Notes: generated by a model from the letters alone, not told the origin. A stretch of DNA of 64,000 nt from Dickeya chrysanthemi NCPPB 402 (GCF_000406105.1 NZ_CM001974.1:242300-306299), one strand, 5' to 3'; counted from the stretch's first letter, positions 9,051 to 18,597 are shown. Numbers and translations are program-made.

Positions 9051-10400
9051 TCAGGCGCGCTTCGCCAGTTCTTCTTTATGTTTTTTCTCGTTGATCATGG
9101 TCAGAATCAACAGCAGCACCGCCAGTACGCTACCGCCGATCATCACCATGAAACCGCCGTTCCAGCCGAAGAAGTCTACGGTGTAGCCGACGATGGCGCT
9201 GGCTGCCACTGAGCCGCCCAGATAGCCGAACAGACCGGTGAAGCCCGCGGCGGTGCCGGCGGCTTTCTTCGGCGCCAGTTCCAGCGCGTGCAGGCCGATC
9301 AGCATTACCGGGCCGTAGATCAGGAAGCCGATGACGATCATACAGAGCATGTCTACGTTGGGGTTGCCCGCCGGGTTCAGCCAGTACACCACGGTGGCGA
9401 TGGTCACCAGGCTCATGAAGAACACGCCGGTCGCGCCGCGGTTGCCTTTGAACACTTTGTCGGACATCCAGCCGCACAGCAGCGTGCCCGGAATACCCGC
9501 GTATTCGTACAGGAAGTACGCTATCGACGATTTATCCAGCGCGAAGTGCTTCACTTCTTTGAGGTAAGTCGGCGACCAATCGAGAATACCGTAACGCAGC
9601 AGATAGACGAACACGTTGGCGAAAGCGATGTACCACAACAGTTTGTTGGGGAACACATACTGCATGAAGATTTCTTTCGCCGTCAGTTCCTGTTCGTCTT
9701 TTTCGCTGTAATCCACCGGGTAATCGTTTTTGTATTCTTCGATCGACGGCAAACCACAGGATTGCGGCGTGTCGCGCATCATGGCGAAGGCGAACAGCGC
9801 GACCAGAATGGCGGCAAAGGCCGGCATATAGAGTGCGGCTTTCCAGTCCTGGAACCAGGCCATACCCAGCAGGAACAGCAACGGCGGGATGCCGCCGCCC
9901 ACGTTATGGGCGCAGTTCCAGATAGAGACGATACCGCCGCGTTCTTTCTGCGACCACCAGTGCACCATAGTACGACCGCACGGCGGCCAGCCCATGCCCT
10001 GGAACCAACCGCAGATGAACAGCAGCACAAACATCACCATGATGCTGGAGGTCGCCCACGGGACGAAGCCCATAAACAGCATGACCGCGGCGGCCAGAAT
10101 CAGACCGGCGGGCAGAAAGACGCGCGGATTAGAGCGGTCCGACACTGAGCCCATGATGAATTTGGAAAACCCGTAGGCGATGGAAATACCGGACAGTGCG
10201 AAGCCCAGGTCGCCTTTGGAGAAGCCCTGTTCGACCAGATACGGCATCGCTAACGCGAAGTTCTTTCTGACCAGATAGTAGGCGGCGTAGCCAAAAAAGA
10301 TCCCCAGAAAAATCTGCCAGCGTAACCGGCGGTAGAGCGGGTCTACCTGATGTTCCGCCACGCGCGGGCGATGAGCCGCAGGCTTGAAAATACTCAACAT
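9051..10400 (-). CDS. glpT: Glycerol-3-phosphate/phosphate antiporter GlpT
   Basis: Twelve-helix major-facilitator inner-membrane antiporter importing sn-glycerol-3-phosphate in exchange for phosphate; in E. coli it is also the fosfomycin entry route. It has 449 residues against 452 in E. coli. The N-terminus [12 protein letters not shown] is followed by [20 protein letters not shown], the first transmembrane helix carrying the conserved Arg/Lys/Tyr surroundings. [13 protein letters not shown] and HNVGGGIPP are the conserved organophosphate-antiporter motifs. It is divergent from glpA over a 299-base control region and precedes glpQ in the same transcription unit. Confidence 0.96.
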   Translation of the reverse strand: MLSIFKPAAHRPRVAEHQVDPLYRRLRWQIFLGIFFGYAAYYLVRKNFALAMPYLVEQGFSKGDLGFALSGISIAYGFSKFIMGSVSDRSNPRVFLPAGLILAAAVMLFMGFVPWATSSIMVMFVLLFICGWFQGMGWPPCGRTMVHWWSQKERGGIVSIWNCAHNVGGGIPPLLFLLGMAWFQDWKAALYMPAFAAILVALFAFAMMRDTPQSCGLPSIEEYKNDYPVDYSEKDEQELTAKEIFMQYVFPNKLLWYIAFANVFVYLLRYGILDWSPTYLKEVKHFALDKSSIAYFLYEYAGIPGTLLCGWMSDKVFKGNRGATGVFFMSLVTIATVVYWLNPAGNPNVDMLCMIVIGFLIYGPVMLIGLHALELAPKKAAGTAAGFTGLFGYLGGSVAASAIVGYTVDFFGWNGGFMVMIGGSVLAVLLLILTMINEKKHKEELAKRA

Positions 10401-10558
10401 AAATAAACGATCCCCGATAGTTATTTTCTATAACGCTCGCCAGCGTAGCGAATGCGCGTAATCCTCGATGTGAGTAAACGCGCAATTGTTACACTTTTAT
10501 GACGTAGGGCGCTATTTTGAGCTTTAGATAACACAAATGAAATAACCATTTTTCATTT

Positions 10559-10580
10559 TTGAGTGATTTGAATCACATAT
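10559..10580. promoter_or_regulatory. CRP box between glpT and glpA
   Basis: AGTGA (10562-10566), six bases, TCACA (10573-10577): nine of ten consensus positions of TGTGA-N6-TCACA. It lies about 123 bases before glpA and 160 before glpT. CRP activation of both glpTQ and glpABC is known in E. coli. No clear GlpR box was found by eye in this intergenic region. Confidence 0.75.
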
Positions 10581-10699
10581 TCGGCGTCATACCACCATTT
10601 AATTTTCGTTTTTTGAGTGTTTTTGTTCTTTATCAATCATTGCGGCGGCGTTTTATGTCCCACTAGACGCAGACGGCTCCGGATTGAGGTAAAACGGCA

Positions 10700-12343
10700 A
10701 TGGCGAACAACGGTTTGCGGCGAGAAACGGATGTAGTGATTATCGGCGGTGGCGCCACGGGGGCGGGAACGGCCCGCGACTGCGCGTTGCGCGGGTTGCG
10801 TTGCCTGTTGCTGGAACGGCACGACATCGCCACCGGCGCTACCGGCCGTAATCATGGACTGCTGCACAGCGGGGCGCGTTATGCGGTCACCGATGCGGAA
10901 TCCGCCCGCGAATGTATAGAGGAAAACCAGATTCTGCGGCGCATCGCCCGCCATTGTATCGAGCCGACCGATGGCCTGTTCCTGACGTTGCCGCAGGATG
11001 ACCTCGATTATCAAACCCGCTTTATCGCCGCCTGTCAGCGGGCGGGGATCCGGGCGCAGGCTATCGAACCACAAGAGGCGCTGCGGCTGGAACCGGCGGC
11101 TAATCCGGCGTTGATCGGCGCCGTGCGTGTGCCGGACGGCACGGTCGATCCCTTCCGGCTGACCGCCGCCAATATGATCGATGCCTGCGAGCATGGTGCG
11201 GAAGTACTGACTTACCACGAAGTCATCGGATTGATCCGTCAGGGCGATCGTGTCGTCGGTGTGCGCGTTTTCGACCACAAACGCCAGGTAGCCAACGAAA
11301 TTTATGCGCAAGTGGTGGTGAATGCGGGCGGCATCTGGGGGCAGCGCATCGCCGAGTACGCGGACCTGAATGTCCGCATGTTTCCGGCCAAAGGCGCATT
11401 GCTGATTTTGGGCCACCGCATCAATAACCGGGTGATTAACCGCTGCCGGCCACCGGCTGACGCCGACATTCTGGTGCCGGGCGATACCATTTCGCTGATC
11501 GGCACCACCTCAACCCGTATCGATTACGACCAGATAGACAACATGACGGTAACGCCGGCGGAAGTGGACACGCTGATCCGTGAAGGCAGCCTGCTGGCGC
11601 CGCAACTGGCGCAGACCCGCATTCTGCGCGCTTACGCCGGGGTGCGGCCGCTGGTGGCGAACGATAACGACCCGTCCGGGCGCAGCGTCAGCCGCGGCAT
11701 TGTGCTGCTGGACCACGCCAGCCGCGACGGTCTGGAAGGTTTCGTCACCATCACCGGTGGCAAGCTGATGACTTACCGGCTGATGGCGGAATGGGTAACG
11801 AACAAAGTGTGCGAAAAACTCGGCCACCGGGTTGCATGTACCACGGCATCGCGACCGTTACCGGGGTCGGAAGTCTCGGATCCGGATACGCCGCAGGCCG
11901 CCTCGCCGCTATCGGCGCCGCTGCGTGGTTCCGCCATTTACCGCCACGGGCAGCGTGCCGTACCGCTGGTATCCGGCCAGCGGGTGGACAGCAGTCTGGT
12001 GTGTGAATGCGAAGCGGTGACGGCCGGTGAAGTGCGTTACGCGGTGGAGTCGTTGCAGGTTAATAACCTGACTGACCTGCGCCGGCGCACCCGCGTCGGC
12101 ATGGGGACCTGTCAGGGGGAACTGTGTGCCTGCCGTGCGGCCGGTCTGTTGTGCCGGCTCGGGCAATCCACGCCGCAACAGGCGGTATCGCAACTGAGCC
12201 GGTTCCTTAACGAACGCTGGAAAGGTATGCGCCCCATCGCCTGGGGGAACACTTTGCGGGAAAGCGAATTTACCAGTTGGATTTATCAGGGCTTGTGCGG
12301 ACTGACCGAACGCCCGGAACAGGAGGGCGGCGATGCGTTATGA
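10700..12343 (+). CDS. glpA: Anaerobic glycerol-3-phosphate dehydrogenase subunit A
   Basis: Catalytic FAD subunit of the anaerobic membrane-associated glycerol-3-phosphate dehydrogenase (GlpABC), which oxidises glycerol-3-phosphate to dihydroxyacetone phosphate and feeds quinone with fumarate or nitrate as final acceptor. The N-terminal FAD fold is DVVIIGGGATGAGTA (glycines near 16-21). The C-terminal BFD-like domain carries four cysteines expected to hold a 2Fe-2S cluster: Cys435, Cys437, Cys471 and Cys476. The 547 residues fit (E. coli 542). GAGG precedes the ATG. The end overlaps the glpB start by 11 bases, indicating translational coupling. Confidence 0.96.
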   Translation: MANNGLRRETDVVIIGGGATGAGTARDCALRGLRCLLLERHDIATGATGRNHGLLHSGARYAVTDAESARECIEENQILRRIARHCIEPTDGLFLTLPQDDLDYQTRFIAACQRAGIRAQAIEPQEALRLEPAANPALIGAVRVPDGTVDPFRLTAANMIDACEHGAEVLTYHEVIGLIRQGDRVVGVRVFDHKRQVANEIYAQVVVNAGGIWGQRIAEYADLNVRMFPAKGALLILGHRINNRVINRCRPPADADILVPGDTISLIGTTSTRIDYDQIDNMTVTPAEVDTLIREGSLLAPQLAQTRILRAYAGVRPLVANDNDPSGRSVSRGIVLLDHASRDGLEGFVTITGGKLMTYRLMAEWVTNKVCEKLGHRVACTTASRPLPGSEVSDPDTPQAASPLSAPLRGSAIYRHGQRAVPLVSGQRVDSSLVCECEAVTAGEVRYAVESLQVNNLTDLRRRTRVGMGTCQGELCACRAAGLLCRLGQSTPQQAVSQLSRFLNERWKGMRPIAWGNTLRESEFTSWIYQGLCGLTERPEQEGGDAL

Positions 12344-13583
12344 CGTGGTGATTATTGGCGGTGGGCTGGCGGGGTTAGTCTGCGGCATTCGCCTGCAAGA
12401 ACAAGGCAAACGTTGCGCCGTAGTGAGCAGTGGACAAAGCGCGTTGACCTTTGCGTCCGGCGCGCTGGACCTGCTGGCGGCACTGCCGGACGGCACTGCG
12501 GTCGAGCAGCCGTTGACCGCACTGGACGAACTGGCCGCGCAGGCGCCGCATCACCCTTACACTCTGATCGGTAAGGCGCGAGTCAGCCAATTGGCGGCGG
12601 ACGCTGAAGCCCTGCTGGCGCGTTGCGGGCTATGGTTGCGGGGGGAGAGCAGCGGTAATCATCAACGCCTTACTCCACTGGGCAAGTGGCATTCGTGTTG
12701 GTTGAGCCCATCGGACAGCGTGACGCGCGGTCTGGCAGGCTCGCCGGCGTGGCGGCAGCCGTTGGTCGCCGGTATTGAAGGGTTTATGGATTTTCAGTCC
12801 CGGCTGGTCGCCGGAGAATTACAGGCGCAGGGGATCGCGGCGCGCGCCGACGATTTGCGCTTACCGCTGCTGGATGCCCTGCGGCAAAACGCCAGCGAGT
12901 TTCGCTCATTGGCGATTGCCCGGCTGTTGGATACCCCGGCGGGAATCGCGGCGTTGGCGGAAGAACTGCTGATGCGGGCAAGCGGTAATGATGCCGTGAT
13001 ACTGCCCGCCTGCATCGGTCTGGAGGCGCAAGCGCAACTGAATACGGCGCTGGGTAAACCGGTGGGGCTGCTGGCGACGTTGCCGCCATCATTGCCGGGT
13101 ATGCGGTTGCATCAGGCGCTGCTGGGGCGTTTTCGTCAGACCGGCGGGACACTGATGCCGGGAGACAAAGTCTTGTCGGCACAATCGCATGAAGCGGGCG
13201 TGGCGTTGTATACCCGTAGTCACGGCGAGGTGCCGTTGCGGGCCGAACATGTGGTATTGGCGAGCGGCAGCTTTTTCAGTAACGGTCTGGTGGCCGAACG
13301 CGATCGGGTGGTGGAACCGGTGTTTGGGCTGGACGTCGATTTTCTGCCGGTTCATGAGGACTGGAGCCAACCCAACCTGTTTGCTGCCCAGCCGTACCTG
13401 CAATTCGGGGTAGTAGCGGATGCGCAGTTGCACCCGGCTATCGGCGGTCATACCCAGTCCCGGTTGTATGCCATCGGTTCGGTATTGCGGGGATATGACC
13501 CGTTACGACAGGGATGCGGTGGTGGGGTTTCACTGCTGACCGCGTTATACGCCGCCGAGATGATGATAAGGGAGAACCCATGA
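12333..13583 (+). CDS. glpB: Anaerobic glycerol-3-phosphate dehydrogenase subunit B
   Basis: Second soluble flavoprotein subunit of the GlpABC complex, thought to relay electrons from GlpA to the membrane subunit GlpC. It begins MRYDVVIIGGGLAGLVCGIR, a Rossmann FAD/FMN motif. The C-terminal GGHTQSRLYAIGSVLRGYDP resembles the closing flavin-binding segment of the family. It has 416 residues (E. coli 419). It overlaps glpA by 11 bases and glpC by four (ATGA), so the three genes form one coupled operon. Confidence 0.94.
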   Translation: MRYDVVIIGGGLAGLVCGIRLQEQGKRCAVVSSGQSALTFASGALDLLAALPDGTAVEQPLTALDELAAQAPHHPYTLIGKARVSQLAADAEALLARCGLWLRGESSGNHQRLTPLGKWHSCWLSPSDSVTRGLAGSPAWRQPLVAGIEGFMDFQSRLVAGELQAQGIAARADDLRLPLLDALRQNASEFRSLAIARLLDTPAGIAALAEELLMRASGNDAVILPACIGLEAQAQLNTALGKPVGLLATLPPSLPGMRLHQALLGRFRQTGGTLMPGDKVLSAQSHEAGVALYTRSHGEVPLRAEHVVLASGSFFSNGLVAERDRVVEPVFGLDVDFLPVHEDWSQPNLFAAQPYLQFGVVADAQLHPAIGGHTQSRLYAIGSVLRGYDPLRQGCGGGVSLLTALYAAEMMIRENP

Positions 13584-14782
13584 TGAGCCGGGCTGACACC
13601 AGTTTCGAGAATTGCATCAAGTGTACCGTCTGCACCACCGCTTGCCCGGTTGCGCGCGTCAACCCGCTCTATCCGGGGCCGAAACAGGCGGGGCCGGATG
13701 GCGAACGGCTACGGCGCAAAGACCCGTCGCTATTTGATGAAGCGCTGAAGTATTGCACCAACTGCAAGCGCTGCGAGGTGGCGTGCCCATCGGATGTCAA
13801 AATCGGCGATATCATCCAGCGCGCCAAAGCCAGCCATAGCCAGCACCGCCCGACGCTGCGCGATGCCATCCTCAGCCACACGGATCTGATGGGGTCGGTC
13901 GCTACGCCGTTCGCGCCACTGGTCAACAGCCTCACCGGGCTGAAACCGATGCGTCAGTTGTTGGACAAGGCGTTGAAAATCGATCACCGCCGCCAACTGC
14001 CGCGTTATTCCCACGGCACCTTCCGCAATTGGTATCGCCAACAGGCGGCGCACCAGTTGCAGTTTGAAGAACAGGTGGCCTATTTCCACGGTTGTTACGT
14101 CAACTACAACCACCCACAGTTGGGGCGTGACCTGATCCGCGTGTTTAACGCCATGGGGGTTGGGGTACAGTTGCTGACTAAAGAGAAGTGTTGCGGCGTG
14201 GCGTTGATCGCCAACCGGTTTCTCGATAAGGCGCGCAAACAGGCTCGTTTCAATCTGGCTTCGCTGGATGATGCCATCAACAGCCGCGGCTTGCCGGTAA
14301 TCGCCACCTCATCCAGTTGCACCTTCACGCTGCGCGATGAATATCCCCATTTGCTGGGGCTGGACAATCACCACGTGCGCGACGGCATTGAACTGGCGAC
14401 TCGTCACCTTTATCGCTTGTTGGATCAAGGCCGGACATTGCCGTTGCAACCCTTGCCGCTGCGGGTGGTGTATCACACCCCTTGCCATTTGGAACGCATG
14501 GGGTGGACGGCGTATACCCTGGAACTGCTGCGGCGTATTCCGGGGCTGGAATTGCAGGTATTGGATTCCCAATGCTGTGGTATCGCCGGCACCTACGGTT
14601 TCAAGAAGGAAAACTACGATACCGCGCAAGGGATTGGCGCCCCTTTGTTCCGGCAGATAGAGGCGAGCGGTGCTGATCTGGTGATCACGGATTGTGAAAC
14701 CTGCAAATGGCAAATTGAAATGTCTACCAGCAAAACCTGCGAACACCCTCTCAGCTTACTGGCTAAAGCATTGCCAGCGTAA
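13580..14782 (+). CDS. glpC: Anaerobic glycerol-3-phosphate dehydrogenase iron-sulfur subunit C
   Basis: Membrane-anchoring iron-sulfur subunit of GlpABC that passes electrons to the quinone pool. Two ferredoxin-type 4Fe-4S motifs are present: Cys12, 15, 18, 22 (CIKCTVCTTACP) and Cys59, 62, 65, 69 (CTNCKRCEVACP). Two CCG-type domains follow, marked by EKCCGVAL and DSQCCGIAGTYG plus HTPCHLERMGW. The ATG at 13580 overlaps the glpB stop in ATGA and follows GGGAGA; a second ATG sits one codon on. It has 400 residues (E. coli 396). A hairpin with a T-rich tail closes the operon. Confidence 0.95.
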   Translation: MMSRADTSFENCIKCTVCTTACPVARVNPLYPGPKQAGPDGERLRRKDPSLFDEALKYCTNCKRCEVACPSDVKIGDIIQRAKASHSQHRPTLRDAILSHTDLMGSVATPFAPLVNSLTGLKPMRQLLDKALKIDHRRQLPRYSHGTFRNWYRQQAAHQLQFEEQVAYFHGCYVNYNHPQLGRDLIRVFNAMGVGVQLLTKEKCCGVALIANRFLDKARKQARFNLASLDDAINSRGLPVIATSSSCTFTLRDEYPHLLGLDNHHVRDGIELATRHLYRLLDQGRTLPLQPLPLRVVYHTPCHLERMGWTAYTLELLRRIPGLELQVLDSQCCGIAGTYGFKKENYDTAQGIGAPLFRQIEASGADLVITDCETCKWQIEMSTSKTCEHPLSLLAKALPA

Positions 14783-14800
14783 CGGACTGTAGTGGATTGC

Positions 14801-14839
14801 CGCCCTCTCTGTTTTTTCTGCGAGAGGGCGCTCTTTTTC
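14801..14839 (+). terminator. glpABC operon terminator
   Basis: CGCCCTCTC (14801-14809), a 12-base loop, GAGAGGGCG (14822-14830), then CTCTTTTTC. A nine-base GC-rich stem with a T-rich tail 18 bases after the glpC stop: a good intrinsic terminator. Confidence 0.8.
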
Positions 14840-14982
14840 ATTTCCCTTTCATTCTGAATGGTTAAATGTTAACCATTTGATTCTGAAAAAGTAATCTCTC
14901 ACGTCTATGGCGAAACGGCCTGAACGTCAGGCAGAGCGGCCTTCTCAGGTATGATTTTTCTTTGAATTGAACAAAAAAACGC

Positions 14983-15012
14983 TTTACAGATGCAAATGAT
15001 AATGATTATTAT
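14983..15012 (+). promoter_or_regulatory. ryhB promoter with overlapping Fur box
   Basis: TTTACA (14983-14988) and TATTAT (15007-15012), 18 bases apart, place a start near 15019. TGATAATGATTATTA (14997-15011) matches the 7-1-7 Fur consensus at 14 of 15 positions and covers the -10 region. The expected effect is repression by Fe-Fur and release under iron shortage. Confidence 0.85.
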
Positions 15013-15018
15013 TGCCAT

Positions 15019-15138
15019 GCGTTCCGGGAAAGCCTAATGAATCCATCCTTGTGACTCATCGCGGTTTTGCTGTGAAGGCACGACATTGCTCACATTGCTT
15101 CCAGTATTACTTAGCCAGCTCGGGTGCTGGCTTTTTTT
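15019..15138 (+). ncRNA. ryhB: RyhB iron-responsive small RNA
   Basis: Hfq-dependent small RNA that, in enterobacteria, represses messages of non-essential iron-using proteins when iron is short. From 15078 on, the sequence is essentially that of E. coli RyhB: GCACGACATTGCTCACATTG (15078-15097), CTTCCAGTATTACTTAGCCA, then the terminator. The terminator stem is AGCCAGC (15113-15119), loop TCGGGT, GCTGGCT (15126-15132), with eight T (15132-15139). The 5' end starts GCGTTCCGGGAA, resembling the E. coli start, but about 25 extra bases separate it from the core, so the RNA would be near 120 nt instead of 90. A Fur box covers the promoter. yhhW lies next, as near E. coli ryhB; yhhX and yhhY are not present. 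Confidence 0.93.
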
Positions 15139-15333
15139 TGTCTCGATTTTTTAGGAAACTAGATTCCTTTTTTCCTTGTTTGCGTGCCATCCCTGGCCGC
15201 CACCCTATGGGCCGTCGCGATGCGACGTCAAAAATTTCTCCCAGAAATTTTTTGAATAGAGCGGTGAGTTTTTTCAGCTTTTTTCTTCTCTGGTGGGGCA
15301 GCTAGACTGAAAAAAACATTCGAGGAGCGCAAC

Positions 15334-16032
15334 ATGATTTATTTACGCAAAGCACAAGACCGCGGCCATGCTAATCACGGCTGGCTGGATAGCTGGCACA
15401 CATTTTCGTTTGCCGATTACTATGATCCCGATTTTATGGGCTTCTCCGCACTGCGGGTGATCAATGAAGATCGTATTGAGGGCGGGCAGGGTTTTGGCAC
15501 CCATCCGCACCGGGATATGGAAATTCTCACCTATGTATTGGAAGGTACGGTAGAACATCAGGACAGCATGGGCAACAAAGAGCAGATCCCGGCGGGCGAG
15601 TTCCAGATCATGAGCGCCGGTACTGGGATCCGCCACTCGGAGTACAACGCCAGCCAGGACAAACTGCTGCATTTATATCAGATCTGGGTGATCCCGGAAA
15701 AAACCGGTCTGACGCCGCGCTACGAGCAGCGCCGCTTCGACGCACCGCAGGGCCGCCAGTTGGTGTTGTCGCCGGATGCGCGCGACGGGTCGCTGAAAGT
15801 GTTCCAGGACATGACGCTGTGGCGCTGGGCGCTGAAATCGCAGGAAGAATCGGCCTACCAGACCGAGCAGGGCCGTCATCTGTGGATTCAGGTGGTGCGC
15901 GGCACCATTGAAGTCAACGGCCAGCAAGCGACGACCAGCGATGCGCTGGCGATTTGGGACGAGGCGTCTATCACCGTACGTGCCGGTGAAGACAGCGAAA
16001 TCCTGCTGTTTGATTTACCGCCGGTCAAATGA
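15334..16032 (+). CDS. yhhW: Pirin-family quercetin 2,3-dioxygenase-like protein YhhW
   Basis: Bicupin pirin protein; the E. coli orthologue has quercetinase activity in vitro, with unknown cellular role. The N-terminal cupin metal ligands are visible: His57 and His59 (GTHPHRDMEI), His101 and Glu103 (GIRHSEYN). The 232 residues match E. coli (231), and the protein aligns along its whole length from MIYLRKAQDRGHANHGWLDS. GAGGAG precedes the ATG at 15334. It follows ryhB on the same strand. A hairpin terminator follows, after which the AT-rich accessory block begins; in E. coli gntR would be next. Confidence 0.94.
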   Translation: MIYLRKAQDRGHANHGWLDSWHTFSFADYYDPDFMGFSALRVINEDRIEGGQGFGTHPHRDMEILTYVLEGTVEHQDSMGNKEQIPAGEFQIMSAGTGIRHSEYNASQDKLLHLYQIWVIPEKTGLTPRYEQRRFDAPQGRQLVLSPDARDGSLKVFQDMTLWRWALKSQEESAYQTEQGRHLWIQVVRGTIEVNGQQATTSDALAIWDEASITVRAGEDSEILLFDLPPVK

Positions 16033-16090
16033 CGTACGACGCGCCCAAATCAAGTCGTTGGATAGCGTTTAGGTTCTAATGGGCAGAAGA

Positions 16091-16114
16091 AAGGCAGGCT
16101 AATGAGCCTGCCTT
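16091..16114 (+). terminator. yhhW terminator
   Basis: AAGGCAGGCT (16091-16100), loop AATG, AGCCTGCCTT (16105-16114), then ACTGGTTT. A perfect ten-base stem located 58 bases after the yhhW stop. Confidence 0.65.
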
Positions 16115-16189
16115 ACTGGTTTACATGATGTGCTTCGCTGCCTGTTAGCGACCTTCTCTTCTCCCGGTCGGCAGGCGCAACATCAGTTA

Positions 16190-17668
16190 TCAGGACTTGA
16201 CGCTACGTACCAGTGTTTGCTTACAAATATGCCCGAAAGTCACGTATTTAACGTTGTTTCCTCCTACGCCAATACCTTCTTGAACCGGGACTTCAAGACG
16301 CCATGCGCCGAAATCAAAGGTTGTGCTCCATGTGTTGAGATAACCCCGATCATAATTATTGAACTCTGTAGTCCAGTCGGCGTGACAGGTATCTAATGTT
16401 ATCGTCCCTGACGCGTTTCCGCTCGCATCGGTAGTTATAATGTGCGCAGTATTTGCATTAAACTCCAAAACATCGTTATCCACTCGTTGGTCGAGATAGA
16501 GAACCGCGTTAACATTCGGAATCCCTGCTCCAGTCGAGTCGGCAAGGCGAACATTCCAGGTGACCGTACGATAGGCTTGAGTGGTCATAGAACCATAGGG
16601 CGTCGGTGCTGAATAGGGGATATTCAGAACAGAGCTCTCACCCTTCACGGAATTGGTAAATGAAGCAATCTTTGAACCGAAAGACAACTGATAGTATTGC
16701 GTTGGCGTCGGTAATTTTGCTGGATTAGGCGACACTCTTACCAGAATGGTTGTATTCGGTTGTGAAGGGGTGATCGTATTCTGCTGACCAGTATTGCTTG
16801 TGACCCAGGTATTACCATCATCAGTCGAGTAGGCAATCAGCCAATAGTTATTGGCTGCATTGTCAGCGCCGGCGAGTTGAAGCAGAACCTGTTGGCCGCT
16901 GATTGCGGTAAATGTGTAGTAATCGACATCGACATCACTGTCAGAGTTACCCTTGATTTGATACAAACCGTCAGGTACGACAGTCGCAAGCGATGGCGCA
17001 TCATTGAGCTCATAACTATCGATATTCGTATTAACAATCGCGCCAAAGTTAAGCTCGGAGCCATCAGCTGTATTGGCTTCTATATACCAATAGTAGTGTC
17101 CAGGTTTGGTTAAGTTCAGTGTGGCCTCATCACTATTCTCTGGATTGTCAGAATAATAAATTGGCGTCAGATTGTTTTTGCCATCATCACTAAACAGCGT
17201 CAGAGACACGTTGGTTCCCGAACTCATACCGGTGACGAACGTTGTTGTTTTAGAGGGCTGCGTTATTTCAAAATGGTAGCAGGCGCTTCCTCCATTTTGC
17301 AGACCACTTAGCGTATAAATTGAATTCACTGCAAGGGTTGGACACAGTGGGGTGAATGTGCTGTCACTGGTCGCAGCCTGACTGCTTGATAAGGACTTTA
17401 GCGATTTGTTTTTTGCCGCGGCCTTTGGCGCAGAGACATCGGGGGTAATAACAATGACCCCGTCTTTTTCGTTTTTAGTAAATTGATACTTATCCGATGC
17501 TTTCTGCTGTATTTTATCCGGGGCCTTGAATAAGGATACCACACCTTTATTGGGTAGTTTGTTTGTATCCTTTACTTCGACAGGGACGGTGGTCTCTGCC
17601 ATCGCCGAGCCGAGACTGAATGTTAGTCCAGCCGTTATAAAAAATAAGCCAGTACGATAGAGTTTCAT
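16190..17668 (-). CDS. Secreted protein with PPC-type and Ig-like domains, unknown function
   Basis: 492-residue exported protein of unknown role. A signal peptide (residues 1-24, ending SAMA) is followed by a Lys/Ser/Ala-rich linker to about residue 105. Next come two beta-rich modules resembling bacterial pre-peptidase C-terminal (PPC) domains; the second has the usual pattern SYELNDAPSLATVV ... SDVDVDYYTFTAISGQQVLL near residues 217-270. The C-terminal part (about 360-480) looks like a bacterial Ig-like/invasin repeat (VTWNVRLADSTGAGIPNVNA ... TTDASGNASGTITL). No protease or other enzyme domain is present, although PPC domains normally trail a protease. AAGGA precedes the ATG. Composition is clearly more AT-rich than the flanking core genes, and the E. 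coli order has no gene here, suggesting acquisition. A carbohydrate- or surface-binding role is a guess. Confidence 0.75.
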   Translation of the reverse strand: MKLYRTGLFFITAGLTFSLGSAMAETTVPVEVKDTNKLPNKGVVSLFKAPDKIQQKASDKYQFTKNEKDGVIVITPDVSAPKAAAKNKSLKSLSSSQAATSDSTFTPLCPTLAVNSIYTLSGLQNGGSACYHFEITQPSKTTTFVTGMSSGTNVSLTLFSDDGKNNLTPIYYSDNPENSDEATLNLTKPGHYYWYIEANTADGSELNFGAIVNTNIDSYELNDAPSLATVVPDGLYQIKGNSDSDVDVDYYTFTAISGQQVLLQLAGADNAANNYWLIAYSTDDGNTWVTSNTGQQNTITPSQPNTTILVRVSPNPAKLPTPTQYYQLSFGSKIASFTNSVKGESSVLNIPYSAPTPYGSMTTQAYRTVTWNVRLADSTGAGIPNVNAVLYLDQRVDNDVLEFNANTAHIITTDASGNASGTITLDTCHADWTTEFNNYDRGYLNTWSTTFDFGAWRLEVPVQEGIGVGGNNVKYVTFGHICKQTLVRSVKS

Positions 17669-17987
17669 TTCTATAATTCCTTTTTCATAAATGACAGAAA
17701 TATAATCAAACGAAAGATTGTGCAGTGCACATAAACTTCAATTTTGTGAATGACGGACGACGCAGGCATTATCGTGGAAATAATATTTTTACCAATATTA
17801 TGTCGCGTCAACAATGCCTGGTTTTTCACGTAATAATATTTCCATATGCTCTTTTTAGCGCGTTGAGATAACTAAAAAATTCCTGAAGACGGAACGGATT
17901 GAACATGAGTAGTATCAGGAAGAAAGACGGTGAAGCATCACAATAGCGCTTGCATCATTTTGCTGAGAGATGCTTCAAGTGCATGTT

Positions 17988-18114
17988 TATACCCTTCATA
18001 CTTCAAGTTGCAGGTGCGTTGGCTGCCCTCGCTCACCCCAGTCACTTACTTGTGTAAGCTCCTGGGGATTCGCTCGATTGCCGCCTTCCTGCAACTCGAA
18101 TTATTTTGGGTATA
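17988..18114. repeat. ERIC repeat 1 (127 bp)
   Basis: Exactly 127 bp from TATACCC to GGGTATA. It contains the ERIC core CTCACCCCAGTCACTTACTT and GTAAGCTCCTGGGGATTCGC, the complements of the classical ERIC primers, and near-inverted ends. It is oriented like the other three copies in this window. Confidence 0.93.
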
Positions 18115-18519
18115 TACTGAATGCATACAGCTATGCATCGATTCCTTTCCATCTTTTTCCTTTCTCTATATCGCTAGAGCGAGCATTCTCATTACGTTAC
18201 TTTTTTTGTAAATAAAAGTAAAGCGTTAGAGATGAATGTTTCTATAAAACTGACTTCGCGCTCTGTTTTTTATTACGAAGTTGTCCTGAAAGTGAGATTT
18301 AATTGAGTATTTGGCTGCTAAAGTGTGTCTTTGCTCCGGAGGATTTATGCTGTGATACCCGAAATGCTGGAATAAAGTATGCTTTTTGGGGGAGAAGGGA
18401 AAATAAGGTTATAGCTAAATTTTTATCCGGCTATTATTTTTAAATCTAATTTGATAATCTCAATAAATAATGTTTTTTATTATTTTTATATTCATGATAT
18501 CCAATTGTTATATATATCT

Positions 18520-18548
18520 TGCTAACCATTTGTTTAGTACAATCGGCG
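18520..18548. repeat. Direct repeat copy A flanking the exported-protein operon
   Basis: 29 bases sharing 27 with 20929-20957. The common part ends TTTAGTACAATCGGCG. Similarity extends weakly about ten bases leftward. The second copy lies just before gntR. Confidence 0.75.
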
Positions 18549-18597
18549 CAGTGCCGTTCTGACGTCGGAAGTGATTCAGAAAAGCATACGCTGCGAT

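Larger units (their letters stand above)
17669..18597. other. AT-rich intergenic stretch without recognisable gene
   Basis: About 930 bases between the PPC-protein gene start and the end of the exported-protein operon. It holds one ERIC repeat (17988-18114) and one copy of a 29-bp direct repeat (18520-18548). Short open frames here have no ribosome sites or recognisable product and partly cross the ERIC, so none is called. Confidence 0.6.

Noticed and set aside
10401..10699. GlpR operators between glpT and glpA
   Set aside because: Only weak TTCG/TGTTC fragments are present by eye; the sites expected from E. coli could not be placed with confidence.
15012..15305. 97-codon open frame across the ryhB region
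   Set aside because: It runs through the RyhB RNA and its terminator, has no ribosome site and encodes a low-complexity Phe/Arg-rich peptide.
17930..18215. Two overlapping open frames of 81-93 codons
   Set aside because: Both cross ERIC repeat 1, which is known to create chance frames; no ribosome site or recognisable product.
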